NCBI GenBank assembly: GCA_024509875.1
Contig: JAMPIV010003447.1
Coordinates: 10,001-74,000, forward strand
From: Oreohelix idahoensis
Lineage: Eukaryota; Mollusca; Gastropoda; Stylommatophora; Oreohelicidae
Reading direction: 5' to 3'
DNA: 64,000 bases
Shown here in pieces: positions 1 to 20,588 of the stretch; position 1 is the stretch's first letter, and each line of letters begins with the position of its first letter. Under the pieces are notes generated by a model that saw nothing but the letters and a program-made list of their open reading frames with translations, did no database searches and was not told the origin of the DNA. A program made the position numbers and the translations under genes.

Positions 1-514
1 GTATACCATATCGTTATATGCCAATGTCTTTTAGAAAGCTTAAAATTTTTTTATGTATGTGTAACACAAAGGTTCGATGTAAAAACACCCACATATAACT
101 ACTTGAGACGTCTTCAACACTTTATGTAAATTCTAATGATTCTCCTATTTGCCATGTTGTATCTATTATATCATGTCTGTACATATTAATGTATTTTATG
201 GAGAATAAAGATTCTGATATGTATGTATGTATGAGTTATCTACCCTTCCAAGATGGAGGTGAAATTCGTTTCTCACCTTAGACGCCGAAAGAAAAACATC
301 AGGAATGTGTGTATTTCGATGGATAGTACCATGTTATGTTAAATTATAGAATAAAAGATACACCAGAGTATCTAGTGGTGTAGAAATTTTCCTATAACTG
401 ACCTCGAAACCCTCGAATCGGTCGGTTGGATCGGAGGGTTGATCAGTGAGTTAACAATTCACTATCGTAAAACAAGCTATTGTTACCGAAACAGAACCAG
501 GCTCGACAGTAAAC
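1..514. other. Non-coding flank before LINE 1
   Basis: AT-rich sequence with no open frame of note. A short ATGT run lies near 220-232. The part next to 515 may be the 5' UTR of the LINE that follows, since the first recognisable LINE codons start at the ATG at 515. No target duplication was found to fix the 5' end. Confidence 0.5.
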
Positions 515-1330
515 ATGACTCACTCTAATATCTTGGGGGCTAAGGAGATTTTTAAAATTGGATACTGGAATGTAAGGACTATGTATCAAGACGGAAAATT
601 GGAAGAAGTAATTAAAGAAATGGATAATTATAAGTTGGACTTATTGGGTGTCAGCGAGTGTAGATGGACGGGGAAGGGCATAAAATATATTTCAGAAGAA
701 AAAAAGCAAATTATATACTCTGGTAGTAATGATAATCGTCACACAGAGGGAGTAGCCATCCTAATGACACAGAAAGCAGCAGCATCGCTTATCAGCTGGG
801 TACCTATCAATGAGAGGCTAATATTAGCTAGATTTCAGACACGATTTTTCAAGCTCTCAATTGTACAATGTTATGCACCAACTAACGACGCTCTTGATAC
901 CACAAAAGATGACTTCTATGAAGCACTTCTAAGTACCATCAACACAATACCCAAGCATGACATAATAGCAGTCATGGGTATTTTAACGCCAAAGTATGTG
1001 ACAACAACGATGGAGTACAAAGATATCTCGGTACTCATGGAATATGTATGAATCAAAATGGCGAAAGACTTCTAGAACTTTGTGAAATATCAAACCTCGT
1101 TGTGGCATGACACCATCGTTTTCCACATAAGAATATCCACAACGATCAAACATGGAATTCACCTGATGGCAGAACTAAGAACCAGATAGATCACTTCTGC
1201 ATAAGCGCTAAATTTCGCTCATCAGTTCACAGACGTCAGGCATACATAAGTGCAGAGATCGGAAGCGATCATAACCTCTGCATAGCTAAACTGAGAATTA
1301 AACTGAAGAAGTTATACCAACAGAATAAAA
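515..1330 (+). pseudogene. LINE 1 apurinic-type endonuclease, frameshifted
   Basis: In an active element this domain nicks target DNA to prime reverse transcription. The first 155 codons read as an exonuclease-endonuclease-phosphatase fold: YWNVRTM near residues 18-24, the catalytic-Glu segment SECRWTG near 47-53, then YAPT near 121-124. At about position 979 one base is missing just after the VMG codons. In the shifted frame the expected FNAKV and later GSDHNL segments (the latter near 1261-1280) continue, with a TGA near 1108. The product is therefore dead. The similarity is to the endonucleases often annotated as craniofacial development protein 2-like. Confidence 0.82.
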
Positions 1331-1884
1331 ATAGAAGAATAGATGTACACAGACTGCAATCAAATGATATAAAGGAGGAATATAATGTCAAAATGATCAT
1401 CTATTTCGATGCTTTAGGCAAAATTGACAACGATATCACCACCAAGACAATCGATACTAAATGGGAACAACTGAGAACAGCAATGACAGAAGCAGCAGTA
1501 GCGACCACGGATACCTAGTACATAAAAAGAAAAAAATGCGATGAGAGAAGATACTGTGGGATAAAATACAAGAAAGGAAAACAGCAAAACTTTACATAAT
1601 CTGAATCTTTCAACTATCTTATAACTTGTTAAATAAAGAATGAAGACGGAAAAACTCAAGAGATAATCCATTTCATCAAATGAATGGCCGCTAGGAAGCT
1701 GAAAATGCTGCAAGAAACTGGTAATAAGTAATCAAATTACAAAACAACTATGTCACTAGCCTACTGCTATTGAAACACCAGTTAAAGGTAAATTAGGGAA
1801 TTCAATACCAACAGAAAAAGAACAAATGAAGAGATGGGCTGAGCACTTCATAATTGCTGTTAACACCTGATTTTAATAATGTCA

Positions 1885-3210
1885 TCACAACCACCTTGCC
1901 AAAACTTGCGAATGTAATTCATCGCTGGACGAGATCAAACAAGCCGTTAAAAGATTAAAAAATTTTAAAGCTGCTGGAGTTGACGAAATTTCAGGGGAAA
2001 TGATTAAAGCAGTTAATGACAACAACCTCTTGAGAATTTTAGATATTATAAATGAAGTATGGAGAGAAGATACAACCACCACAACATGAAAGACAGTATT
2101 ATTCTAAAGGTTACCGATGAAAGGTGATCTATAGACTGTAATCAAGCGTGGTATATCTCTATTATCAGTACCTGGAAAATTATTATGTTGCATGATGTTA
2201 GAAAGACTTAAATTGCATGCTGACGAAAAGATCAAGAAGAACAAGCAGGTTTCTTTGGCCCGATCATTATTGAATTCACACTAAGAACAATTATAGCTGG
2301 GATGTTTTCCTTATTATCACCTTCGTCGATTTTCAAAAAGCCTTTGATAGTCTACACCGCCCATCATTGTGGAAGATACTTACAATCTATGGTTTTCCAA
2401 CAAAATATGTGAATATAATCAAAGCGCTACATGACAATGCAAGATGTTGTGTTAGAACAAATAAAGGGAATACAGAATGGTTTACAGTAGAAACAGGTGT
2501 TAAACAAGGCTGTATTATGTCACCACTACTTTTTGGAATAGCTATTGATTGGGTTATGAGAAACTATACCCACAATGAACAATTGGGTATAAAATGGACA
2601 AATGGAAAATTCCTGGGGGACCTGGATTTCGCAGATGATGTAGCATTCTTAAGTTCAACACCAAGACAATCCCAAGAAGCAATAAATAATTTGTGTCATC
2701 TCTCGTTAAAATAGGTCTCCAAATAAATGCCTCTAAAACTAAAGCTATGAACTTTTCTAACGAGACCTTTGATATCATCTTGACGGGGAAAAACTACAGA
2801 AAGTTGAAAGTTTCAATTATTTAGGCAGTAAAATGACTCAGGATGGTGACACAACAAGAGAAATCCATACTAGAATTGCTTTGGCAGCTAGCGCCTTCAA
2901 TAGATTATCTAACATTTGGAAATTACGATCATTGAATATACATACCAAGCTTCGTCTGTTTAATTCAAATGTTATCTCAGTGTTAACATACGGCTGTGAG
3001 AGTTCGAAAATAACAAAATCATTGGAGAACAAGCTGAATACATTCGAGAACAAATGTCTTAGAAAACTCATGAACATCAGTTGGAAAGAATTCAAGACTA
3101 ATCGACAAATAAGAGAAGACTCTAGGCAGAAATATGTCTCCGACTATATAAGGAAAAGACGATGGTCATATATCGGTCATGTCCTACGAATGCAAAACAC
3201 AGAATAATGC
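1885..3210 (+). pseudogene. LINE 1 reverse transcriptase and C-terminal domain, broken
   Basis: Recognisable RT blocks appear in several frames. A KAAGVDEIS block lies near 1968-1995. TGVKQGCIMSPLLF lies near 2492-2533. The catalytic FADD box (DFADDVAFL) lies near 2623-2650. The C-terminal region (2833-3207) includes LTYGCES and a WSYIGHVLR block that is typical of RTE-like elements. Stops at about 2088 and 2712, plus frame changes between blocks, show that it cannot make a working enzyme. Confidence 0.85.
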
Positions 3211-3404
3211 TCACTTTGGGTTTTAGGGTGGAGAAAAAAGGGAAACCAAAAGAAAACACTCAGAAGAACAATAATAAGAGAAGGAAGAACGTTGGCCTAA
3301 ATAATGTGCAAGAGCTAAGAGGAGTGGCGTCACAACGAACAACCTGGAGTATGTATGTGCCGTGTTTGGTGCTTAAAGAATTTATTATTATTATTATTAT
3401 GTAT

Positions 3405-5211
<1,807 letters not shown>

Positions 5212-5270
<59 letters not shown>
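5212..5270. repeat. (TA)n microsatellite, right of Tc1
   Basis: Pure TA, the continuation of the 3498-3606 tract beyond the Tc1 right end. Confidence 0.95.
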
Positions 5271-5273
<3 letters not shown>

Positions 5274-5484
5274 GCTATACAGAGTGAATGAACTGTACCA
5301 AATTAATAAAAGATGTATATATAAATTACACAGAATTATGGTGTCTATCTGTCAGTGTCTTTCTCATCATGTTGCTTGAATGGTACTGGTTGTTTGGTGA
5401 TGTTCTTCTCCACTTATTAAAATACTTCAGTTCAGTCTTACTTACTTAGTTGTTCCTCTTCTACCCTAGGGCATAGAGGTTTGC

Positions 5485-5485
5485 C

Positions 5486-5549
<64 letters not shown>
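5485..5549. repeat. (GATA)n/(GA)n microsatellite
   Basis: Three GATA units run directly into about 25 GA units. Confidence 0.95.
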
Positions 5550-5553
<4 letters not shown>

Positions 5554-5554
5554 C

Positions 5555-5700
5555 CATACTTTCCTACAGGCTGTCTTCCTCTTGGCCTGGTTTCAATCTA
5601 GTCGTGGTCCTTCAGAGATTGTCTAATGTTGTCTTCCCAGCGTACTCTGGGTCGTCCTGGGGGTTTGAATCCCTGGCTCTTAGTTTTCCATATTTGTCAT
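5555..5700 (-). pseudogene. LINE C-terminal fragment
   Basis: On the minus strand this reads PGRPRVRWEDNIRQSLKDHD and then a stop. A GRPxxRWED block is a hallmark of the last segment of many LINE reverse transcriptases. Only about 40 codons survive, so the clade cannot be assigned. Confidence 0.6.
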
Positions 5701-6203
5701 ATTTGCCATAAAGTTCAGTCACATAGATGAATCTTTTTTCTAGCTGGTGACCTATGAGATTAAGGTAATGCGATGTTGTGGCTTTATTGTGGCCCGTTTA
5801 AATATCTCTAGTGAATCGCTCACTAATTGTGGCGAAGGTGAGATAAGTAATTACTAGTCTCCTGTAAATAGTAGATAATATAGGAGATAATAACAGATAA
5901 CTCAATAGTTCTATAGGAAAATTTATCTAAATAGAAGTTTAGGCTCGTGAAAGGAGTAAGAAATGCATGGCGGAAACTATGGGAAAGAACTTAGAGAAAG
6001 CGATGGGTACAGATAACGAAAAATAGATGTCTGCTCCAGATCTTTATCTCCGCCACTGCTGTCCTAAATTATCTGAGACCACTGAAAGTCAAAATAGATC
6101 TGATCCGACAATTATGTCTGATAGACTGTGGTTTGACGATGTCCCCTTCCTGACCTTTAGTCGAGGATTAGAATACAGTCGAAGATAAGGTATAGGTGTA
6201 AGG

Positions 6204-8797
<2,594 letters not shown>

Positions 8798-9094
8798 TAA
8801 GGATAGATGAAATGAATTCTAATAATAAGAGTGTATAACTACTGGTCATAACGTTCTTGTTGCAACATTGAAGTATAAATTGAACAATACTGTGCAGTTA
8901 TATTATATAAATATAACGAATAGCAGTTATTACATAGATTTTGTTCAACACTTTGAGATAAAATAATAATCTAAATTCAGACAAGTGATCTTGCAACACA
9001 TCAAATAAAACAAATGTATTAATGAGTTTTTGTTTCCTCCAAATATTACATTCAATTAGATCATCCTAGACAGGGGTTAATACAGCAAAAGCAC

Positions 9095-9595
9095 AAAATT
9101 AAGATTATACCAGAGTTGCGTGCTTTCTGTGCTTCTCTATGGTGCGGAATGCTGGAGAGTCACAGAGAAGGAAATGTCAAAATTGTCCTCTTTTCACACA
9201 ACATAAAAAAAAAGAAAAATTCACCGAATCTTTTGGCCGAATACCATCAACAACCAAGATCTGATTACTCGTAGCAAGCAAGAGGACATGCATACCATCA
9301 TAGCTGGCAGACGCTGGAACTGGATTGGTCATGTCCTCAGAAGAGACCCCGATGCCATCACAAGAACAGCTATGCTTTGGACCCCCGAAGGAAAGCGAAA
9401 GAGACCAAAAACAACTTGGCGGAGGACTGTGGAGGCTGAGATGCAAAGAATGAACCAGAGTTGGGGCACTGTACGAAGGATGGCCACCGACCGTGCAAAG
9501 TGGAATCAATTTGTTGTTGCCCTACAAGACGCCACTAGGCGTGATGGCCACTGACTGCTTTGACGGTCGGTGGTTAAGGATCGAAGAAGACAGGG
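9095..9595 (+). mobile_element. 5'-truncated LINE-E, C-terminal RT end and 3' UTR
   Basis: Minor frame changes apart, the sequence reads as the C-terminal end of a non-LTR RT: LLYGAECW near 9141-9165, WNWIGHVLRRDP near 9315-9350, WTPEGKRKRP near 9378, and ends VVALQDATRRDGH before the TGA at 9552. A short 3' UTR of about 40 bases follows, ending in GAAGAAGA. An A-rich insertion of about 20 bases near 9206 breaks the frame. The copy was truncated at insertion, as is usual for LINEs. Confidence 0.85.
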
Positions 9596-9599
9596 GTTG

Positions 9600-13150
<3,551 letters not shown>

Positions 13151-13204
13151 GTCCCCTTCAACCTAATCGGTTATATTAGAGCGCATGCCCAAAAATTAAA
13201 GACC
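13151..13204. repeat. 54-base direct repeat, copy 1
   Basis: Shares a CGGTTATATTAG core and flanking bases with 16396-16451. Similarity does not extend beyond about 54 bases. It may be a relic of an element end. Confidence 0.6.
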
Positions 13205-13240
13205 TTATAAAGAAATTAATAAATAAAGGTTTTTAGTGAG

Positions 13241-13271
13241 GTGGCCACAGTGTGTTTTTCTCTTGGGGATA
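13241..13271 (+). repeat. Short LTR-family remnant
   Basis: GTGGCCACAGTGTGTTTTTC and the following TCTTGGGGATA are identical to 22286-22316 inside solo LTR 2. This implies a fragment of the same LTR family here. Confidence 0.6.
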
Positions 13272-15880
13272 CAGGAACTGAATTGTGAAACAGAAAACGC
13301 TTGACAGCTCACTTACTAAATGTTAAGTAAGATTTTAAACTCGCCCCTATTCAATTTGAACACATAACACTAGAATAAAGTGTATTATGACTTGATGGAT
13401 GCTTGAAGAATCGCGATGCTGTGGTGAAGTGGGATGTTATAAATATTTATAGGGGACTTAGTGTACTGACTGAGATCAGCTGTGAAGGTATCTATATCTA
13501 TTAAGAGTAGTGTATTATAGATAACCTTACTTGCTACCACATATCTCTATATCTCAGTCAGAATTATTCTGGAATAGTGTGATGCTACGTTATGTGTCTA
13601 GGGTATGTGTATGATGAAGTGTAAGTCACAACAACAGACAGATAAACAATTTAATGTAATCCACTACTCTTGACAACACTGTGACACTCACATACATATA
13701 ACACTCTACAAAGATATCTTAAAAGAGTCACTGATAAACTTTCAAATAACAATATGTATTCATTACTGGCATGAATGAATATGTGTCCTGATTCAACTAC
13801 AAGGGAACCAGGAATCACAATCAATTTAAATTACAAGTTATGTACAGAATGTATTTAATATGAATATTGTAGTGACATATATTATTACAAATGTTCTATG
13901 TGTGTCAGTTGTGTAGTGGTAAAATGAGGTAATACTGGTTTTGTTTTGTTCAAGCTCTGTTGGTATTTGTCATCATGACTTCAATAGTTTGTCTTTAGGG
14001 ACTAGTATTGGAGATGTTCACAGTTCCTGATTTTAAGACAAGTAAATTCCCCTCTTAATGTTAATTTTATAAAGTCAGTTCAAGATGAGGGGACATAATG
14101 TTGAGCTCAGCTGGCCAATTCGCTTATCTGGCGTGATGGCGGCAGGAAAGGACTCCTCTGCTCGAATTCTCCTCTGGACTCTGGAGACACCTCACTGATA
14201 GCTAAAAGGACCAAGGAGTATGCTGTCCGACACTGGATTCAGCAAAGCTCTGACTAGGTGCTGCTCAGTACCATCAAGACCACTGTCCCTGAAATCAAGA
14301 AGGATGTACCTTCTACTTCATAACTAATTTATATTTTCTTTTTACACTGATCACAATACATCACAAACATTGCGTTCAGAGCGTTAGGCCAACAGTCAGC
14401 TTCATCTGAAATACTTTATACCAGCATTACCATCCTTAATGGTCACTACGCCTCTGCACTTCCAGCATTATTTCTGTCTAATCAATCATCCAGGTGTCAG
14501 TGTACTATTTGGCCATTCCATGCCGTTTTACTACCCTCCGACACCCTCTGTTCAGGCTGGAGCATTACAGGCTTTACCTCACATTTGCCACTGAACTACA
14601 CATATATATACAGGCATAAATCAACAATTCACATTCAATTTTCATTAAAAGATATTGAATGGTTCAAGCTTACCACAATTCATACGAATAAACACAGATA
14701 CGTTGATTAGCAATGAATTCTGGCACAAACTGGCACAAATTTCCATCTGCCTATGTTCCAGGCTTTTATTTAACACAATTATGAGCTGGCTTCAACGCAC
14801 TGATGCTTTATCAAGCTATTTTAAACAAGTGGTTTCGAACTAACGCTCCCAAGTGTGTATATCAGCGAGTCTGACCAATGAGCCACGTTTCGACAAGTGT
14901 TTGAAAAAAATGTTACCTTTTCCCGTTTCCCCTAACAACCAAGATAGTATTTATAGCCCGACCAATCGTGGTTAGGCTTTCATTTGTTGCGCTCCAATCA
15001 ATTTGGAGTTTACATGGTAGGCTATTTCTGTAACGTAAATTTTTTTTTCAAACACGTTAAAAAAAAATCTTATGAGCAGAAATGATTTTATGCTGTCAGG
15101 CAGCCTCACTATTTTATTTTGGGTATAATTTATTAATTCCTGGACTATTGGCGTAACGTTTTACATATTATTTGTCAGCAAGCCCTAAGGAACCCAATTT
15201 TTCCCACTTTAAAAGAGCTACGTGGCTGCGTTCAAAATATGTATTTTCTACCTCCTGTTTCGAAGATATGCTGTCTGGGTACTGTTATGTTTTCAACCGT
15301 AAACCCATCTATTGTTATCTTTCCTAATAAGCGTTTTTTATGATTTTAAAACCTAACTCTGGGGAAGGGTAGTGTATTTTATCACTGTCCGTCTGAAAAA
15401 AAAAGTTAGTGCTTGTAGCCTAACACGCGTGATAGTAGTAATTGTGTATCGCGCGACGCGTGTTTAATGTTCGGCTTTCTGCCTCTCCCTTCTCGCTATC
15501 CTTTTGTCCATCTGTTCGTTCGTTTTGGTAACGTAATGTAGAAAAAGACATGAATGGAATTTAAAATTTAGGTCATTACGCAGTCTGCCTCTTAATGTTT
15601 TTCCAAGAAATACAGCACACGTTTCATTGAAGAAAGCGGGTATAATACAGTAAGCTTTTACTATCAACGTGAAAGCGTTACAATTTGCAGACGAAGCAGA
15701 AAACAAGGGGGATTTCGAGTACATTCTTTGTGACAGCACTGTCATTTTACCATTGCTCTTTTCTTTATTATATGTATTTATTAGGCTTTATATTTAATTG
15801 ATAATTTATATATGTGGATTAGAATATTCCATGACAGATGCGTAGTTGTAAAGTAACTTCATAATGCACCTCCCTGTCAG
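13272..15880. other. Unassigned stretch
   Basis: No coding similarity was recognised. The longest frame on the minus strand (15464-15745) has no familiar motif and no family resemblance, so I do not call it a gene. Confidence 0.4.
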
Positions 15881-16090
15881 AGGACCTTCTGTCTTGGATG
15901 GCTGGGTTTTATTTTATTTAGTTTACCTGTTCATGGTCAAGTTTTTTATGGTGTTGAAGTTATACAGGATAGGGGTAACCGGCACCATGTCCAAGCCTCC
16001 TTAGTCCCCTTTTACGACATGCATGGTAGTTCACAGTGTTTCTATTCTTTGCTCCCTTTTCGGGCCCTGGTAACATACTATGTACACAAT
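15880..16090 (-). repeat. Possible SINE core relic
   Basis: The segment around 16000-16032 (TTAGTCCCCTTTTACGACAT) resembles a short core that I recall being dispersed across invertebrate genomes in SINE-like repeats. I cannot see a tRNA-like head. The call rests on recall of that core alone. Confidence 0.3.
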
Positions 16091-16321
16091 TTATAATCTG
16101 AAGTATTTCACATGATTTGCTTTATCACATGTTATGCCATCAAGCTATTTAAACACACTAAATCGTGAATGTTTTTCCATTAATCTCCGTACATATAGCT
16201 GTAGTGGTCACGCAAGGACTAGTTGATATATACTATACATTTGAGTATCTGCTAAAAACCGTCAGCTCGTTGTGAAAGCTGACATCTGACAAGGTCAGCA
16301 CTCATTGGAATACACAGGGTG

Positions 16322-16371
16322 ATTGACAAGTCACACCCTACTTTTAATTGACAAGTCACACCCTACTTTTA
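16322..16371. repeat. Two-copy tandem repeat
   Basis: TTGACAAGTCACACCCTACT followed by TTTAA occurs twice head to tail. Confidence 0.85.
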
Positions 16372-16395
16372 AATCGTTATCTCTTCACAACTTAT

Positions 16396-16451
16396 TCCCG
16401 TTGAACCTAGTCGGTTATATTAGGGCGCATGTCCCAATATTAAAGACTTTA
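16396..16451. repeat. 54-base direct repeat, copy 2
   Basis: Partner of 13151-13204. The pair lies 3.2 kb apart in direct orientation. Confidence 0.6.
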
Positions 16452-17464
16452 GGTCTGATAACATAATATACATTGTTTATGGTCTTTCAGTTAACATCGA
16501 TCGAGGCTTGGCACAAAATCTTGCAGACAGCAAAAGGATCGTCTAGAATCAGATTCTTTATCGAAACTTTGAATGTCATCACGCACTGACGACATAAACG
16601 TGATAGGTTTACACAGTTAACAGAACTCACACTGATGTCTGAATCGGAGCGCTGGTTAATTTCAAACCGCATAATTACTTCTCTCTCTGTCTCACTTTTG
16701 TCACGTGAATCTCCACCTGACCATGTAACGTGATCAAGTCACCCGTGCGGATTCACCCATAGCAAAGGAGTATGATTAAAGAAAAACAAAATATATAAAC
16801 ACAATATTCACCACATATGTTCAAAGATAAATTACAAAGTATAACAAAGCAGTGCATTCCCAATATATACATGAGTTAATATCAATAGAAATAAATAAGA
16901 AGGTAGTATACAATAAATCAGAGTACGAACATCTCAAAACTCAACAGGGTGACGGGAGATATACTCAAAAGCAGGGAAGAGATACACCAACAGATCTTAG
17001 AAAACGCCACACCAAACGCCAGAGAATTTGCAGTCTGGAAAAACAACAAATATCAGGTACTATACATAAAAAGGAACACTATGTACCCAAATTATAACCC
17101 AAATGGGGTTGAACCGTGAATCCCATGCACAAAACAAAATCCAATGGTTTGTGCAAGGTCCTAAAATCAACATCAACATTCACATCTCCCAGAAAGGAAA
17201 TTAATAGCTCGTAATGCATGAACTTTTTAAACAAACTCAGAATTGTCTTAATCGCTACATCTTTTGTTAACGTCAACGTTTGTTCTTCATTCAGGTTTTC
17301 TTACTTTCACAAAAACGTCGTAACTGCACGAATAACACTCTCCTCTTTATAAGGCTTTCTAATGCTTAACAGTAAAGACAGTCCCATAGAGATACTGTCG
17401 CAGGGTAGTGTGACAAAACGTCTGAACATGCTGACCAGACAAGTCTAGCGGAGGCACGCCGATA

Positions 17465-17735
17465 AATTTTAATACAAGACTGGAAACTTGGGAATTTTAT
17501 CACAAGGAGTCATAAGAGGGATTATAGATTTCCAGACCAAGCAATTTTAATACAAGACTGGAAACTTGGGAACTTTATCACAAGGAGTCATAAGAGGAAT
17601 TATAGATTTCCAGACCAAGTGTCTCACCCGTCATAAGAGGAATGATAGATTTCCAAACCAAGTGTCTCACTCTTCATAAGAGGAATTAAAGATTTCCAGA
17701 CCAAGTGTTTCACCCGTCATAAGAGGAATTTCTCA
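17465..17735. repeat. Compound minisatellite
   Basis: Two copies of a unit of about 77 bases (containing CAAGACTGGAAACTTGGGAA and GTCATAAGAGG) are followed by three copies of a shorter derivative of about 45 bases. The derivative keeps CATAAGAGGAAT and AGATTTCCAGACCAAGTG. The short unit is the 3' half of the long one, so the array grew in two phases. Confidence 0.88.
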
Positions 17736-18756
17736 GACTTAACTGATTCGAACAGCATCTAAATACAGGGCTTTGGGTCCATTCTAATCTGCGCCAGGAG
17801 AAGTGTGTATTCCCAAAATTTTGGGGTAAGTGTAAACAATTTATTTACTAATGTAAATTTTACAGGTTTCTTGCTAAAAGGTTATATAAATGAGACTGGT
17901 CACCTCAACATATGAAAATAGTATATGCATGAACCACTACTGCAAAGGATGGTGATTGTTTCTGACTAGTCGTGCGGGAAACCCGACAGAAGAGCGACCC
18001 CAGACCCCGACGGGAGTAGCGACGAGTAATGAGTGATGAACCATCACATGTGCCTAAAGTGTATAGAATCATGTTGTGAGATTTATATACCTTTTTTAAT
18101 TGTAATTCAGGTAAATCATTATCCATGCACTCCAGACGCAATATCCTAGTTAATATCCAGAAGGATATTGATGAATTTTCATCATATTCCCTGAGTTACA
18201 TTGTGTGCTCGGGAATGTAATTCTTCTCAGAGGTTAACATTCGTGGGTGGAGCGCATGCAAATGGGCCTGTTAGTTTGCGGAGAACAAATGTACTGAGGC
18301 ATTTGTTTCTTTCTAATTTGTCACAGTTCGTGGTTACAAGACATCAGACTTAAGTACTGAAGTTCCTACGCCACTAGTGTGATAGAAGAGTATCAACACT
18401 GGCCGCCTACAGTGGACGAATTACGTGGAGAAGTGTACTAATCACACAAAAAAGAAGTGACGGAAACCACAGCTGCAGGACGCATCTGGAGCTAAGTTTT
18501 ATATAACAGGCTACAGCAAAAATACGGACATTATTATTAACGCCCTACCAAAACCTCAATGAGGAAAAATTTAATATAACTTTCACCCCATTCAATTATT
18601 TTAACTTGTTGAACTAATTGACTATTACATTTGTTGTATGTTATTCTAAACTAAACAATAATAGTTGATTCAGTTTATATGCATGAAAGCAAACGTATGA
18701 GCCAGTTCTTCTTGATAAATACATATATATAAATATAGAGCCATTACTTAAAAGAG
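17736..18756. other. Unassigned stretch
   Basis: No coding or repeat similarity was recognised within the window. Confidence 0.4.
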
Positions 18757-19285
18757 GGCATTCGTTGGATTACTCCAACTGGGGGCTTGACGGGCCAGAA
18801 TTATCGCATAACCCCTTCACAAAAGGCGACGGACCAGATAATAAGTTAACACATTTGCTCAGCCCTTAAGCAGCATTTGTTCTTGACTTCTGGGAATTTC
18901 TTGTGAAGGCTCCCCTAAGGTAGAAACGACATTCATCTTCTATCTATATCTTTGCCAAGAGTAATCTTGCTCGAAGATAGATACCTTGGACGACCTACTT
19001 TTAGATACGCTTGCGTTTGACCATTAGTGGACCATCAGTGCAAAGCAAGTGGAGGCAATGCCGTGACAGGTAGTGAACTGTTAGAGACTTCCAAATATTA
19101 TGTCCAGTTTTTTTATGAGATGAAGGTGATAAGTACCCTTCCTTGCTGTGTTTGCCTTCTCTAACTCAAAAGCACAGTCAGGTACCCATTTAAATTTGGG
19201 TAAACTGGTGCATGAAGATACCAGGTTTCGATCCCAGAGCTCGGTAACTGTGCCGCGAGAGGAAAGCGCTCTTAACGACATTGGT
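18757..19285 (-). mobile_element. tRNA-derived SINE (family S), copy 1
   Basis: On the minus strand the 5' end near 19280 carries an A-box-like TCGTTAAGAGCG and, about 35 bases on, a B box GGGATCGAAACC, as expected for a pol III promoter. The body of about 500 bases matches 51975-52300 (plus) and 56880-57425 (minus). All three share TGGACCATCA, GCAAAG, AAGAGTAATCTT and CTGGGGGCTTGA-type blocks. It is probably mobilised by a LINE in trans; which one is unknown. Confidence 0.78.
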
Positions 19286-19904
19286 GAAGTTGTGTTTAGT
19301 TAAGTGGTTTACAAAACTGTTGATAATTCATCATTAAGGACATTTCTGAAGTTCGATTGAATTTAGTGGTTGGTTCAAGTTGGTGTAACTTATCTGGATT
19401 CCTGACATGCAATGCCAGTCTCTCCCTGATTTCTCCAGGTGAAAGAAAAGGGTTGTGTTTGTTAGGTGCAGATCTATCTCAGGGGTTGGAAGTTCTCTTT
19501 CCCTGATCCAGGTTTCGCGTCATCGTGGTGTAGATTACCCTAAAGAACCACTCGGTTGTACTTTTGCAAAAAAGCGAAGTTTTGTCAAAAGGAAGTCTTA
19601 CGCCTAGACACAGGCTGCTTATAATTCGAGTTGGGTTCCTTCGTGACCAAAGTTTTTGATTGCAGTGCCGGAGAACGGTTAGTGAAAATCTTAAATACCG
19701 AGAAGCAGTGAAATCCTATTTTACTAGAAACAGATTTATGGGACTACCCACCCATAAATTAACTCCTGGAAACTCTTGTCATCTGAATTCTGTCCCAGAG
19801 ATATACATTACTTTACCGTGGAGTGTGAAAAACTCATTTCAGTCTTCACTACTACGGCGAAGGTTGTCACCATATCAATTACACCTCATTAATGACGACG
19901 AGAC
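19286..19904. other. Unassigned stretch
   Basis: A frame of 84 codons at 19660-19914 has no family resemblance and runs into the solo LTR. I do not call it coding. Confidence 0.4.
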
Positions 19905-20459
19905 CCCGGTGTGACGGGCGATGGAATTGTCTGCCCGTAGTTTTGCTAGGTCGGTCTGAGTTCTCGTCATTTTGACCTGTCTACCTTCTGTCCATCAAAA
20001 TTCTCCGCCAACTTTTCTGTAAATGTTGTCTCTAACAGCGATATTTCTGTCATCTTGTCTGGCAATCAGCACTATAGACCTTCTGCATGCAAATCTCCTG
20101 GCACGCGCATGGCGGTATGTGATCAAACAACTCTTTCTTGGTGGTCCCACAGGAAACCTAACTCTTGTAGGGTTTTCTTTGATACGAGAAACTCAGGGTA
20201 CTTTCTCTGTTCCTTTTAACGGGAGAGAACTTTGATCGTGGCCAAAAGTCCCCATTCACAAACGCCAGCGCCGTGCTCACGTTGCGTCATCCCTTCGTTA
20301 TCTTAAGAACGCAGGAGGAAACGCTGCGACTAGCGTACGTGGATTTCTGTTTAATCGGGGGGAGATCAGAAACTCTTGCATCTTATTACGTGCTAGTACG
20401 CTGTTTCATCTCGAACGGTCTGCGAAAGCGAACCAAAATCATCTGACATCATCTTGAAG

Positions 20460-20588
20460 TATTTAAGCGACTGTCTCAATAACTCTCTATCAGTCATGCT
20501 CTTGGATTTTCTAGCCTACGTGAATCTTATCCCTTGTGTTGATAGCAGTTGTGATTTAAGTCCGTATGGAGATTATTCCGTGAAGCTG
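20460..20588 (+). promoter_or_regulatory. LTR 2 core promoter and putative first exon
   Basis: TATTTAAG, then TCAGTC exactly 30 bases after the TATA start, then 97 bases to CTG|GTAAGA. This is the best splice donor match of the four LTR copies. Confidence 0.65.

Larger units (their letters stand above)
515..3402 (+). mobile_element. Degenerate near full-length RTE-like non-LTR retrotransposon (LINE 1)
   Basis: The endonuclease, reverse transcriptase and C-terminal segments lie in the order expected for a non-LTR retrotransposon, followed by an (ATT)n tail at about 3380-3401. Such simple-repeat tails are typical of RTE-type LINEs. The element is old: the frame is broken by at least one single-base deletion and many stops. 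A second, unrelated LINE 3' end abuts it from about 3405. The RTE assignment rests on the endonuclease opening (YWNVRTM, SECRWTG) and the RT motifs. A related clade cannot be excluded without a phylogeny. Confidence 0.8.

Noticed and set aside
17465..17735. Repeat array that could be mistaken for a CRISPR
   Set aside because: Units are directly adjacent, with two different lengths and no unique spacers. The rest of the window is plainly eukaryotic.
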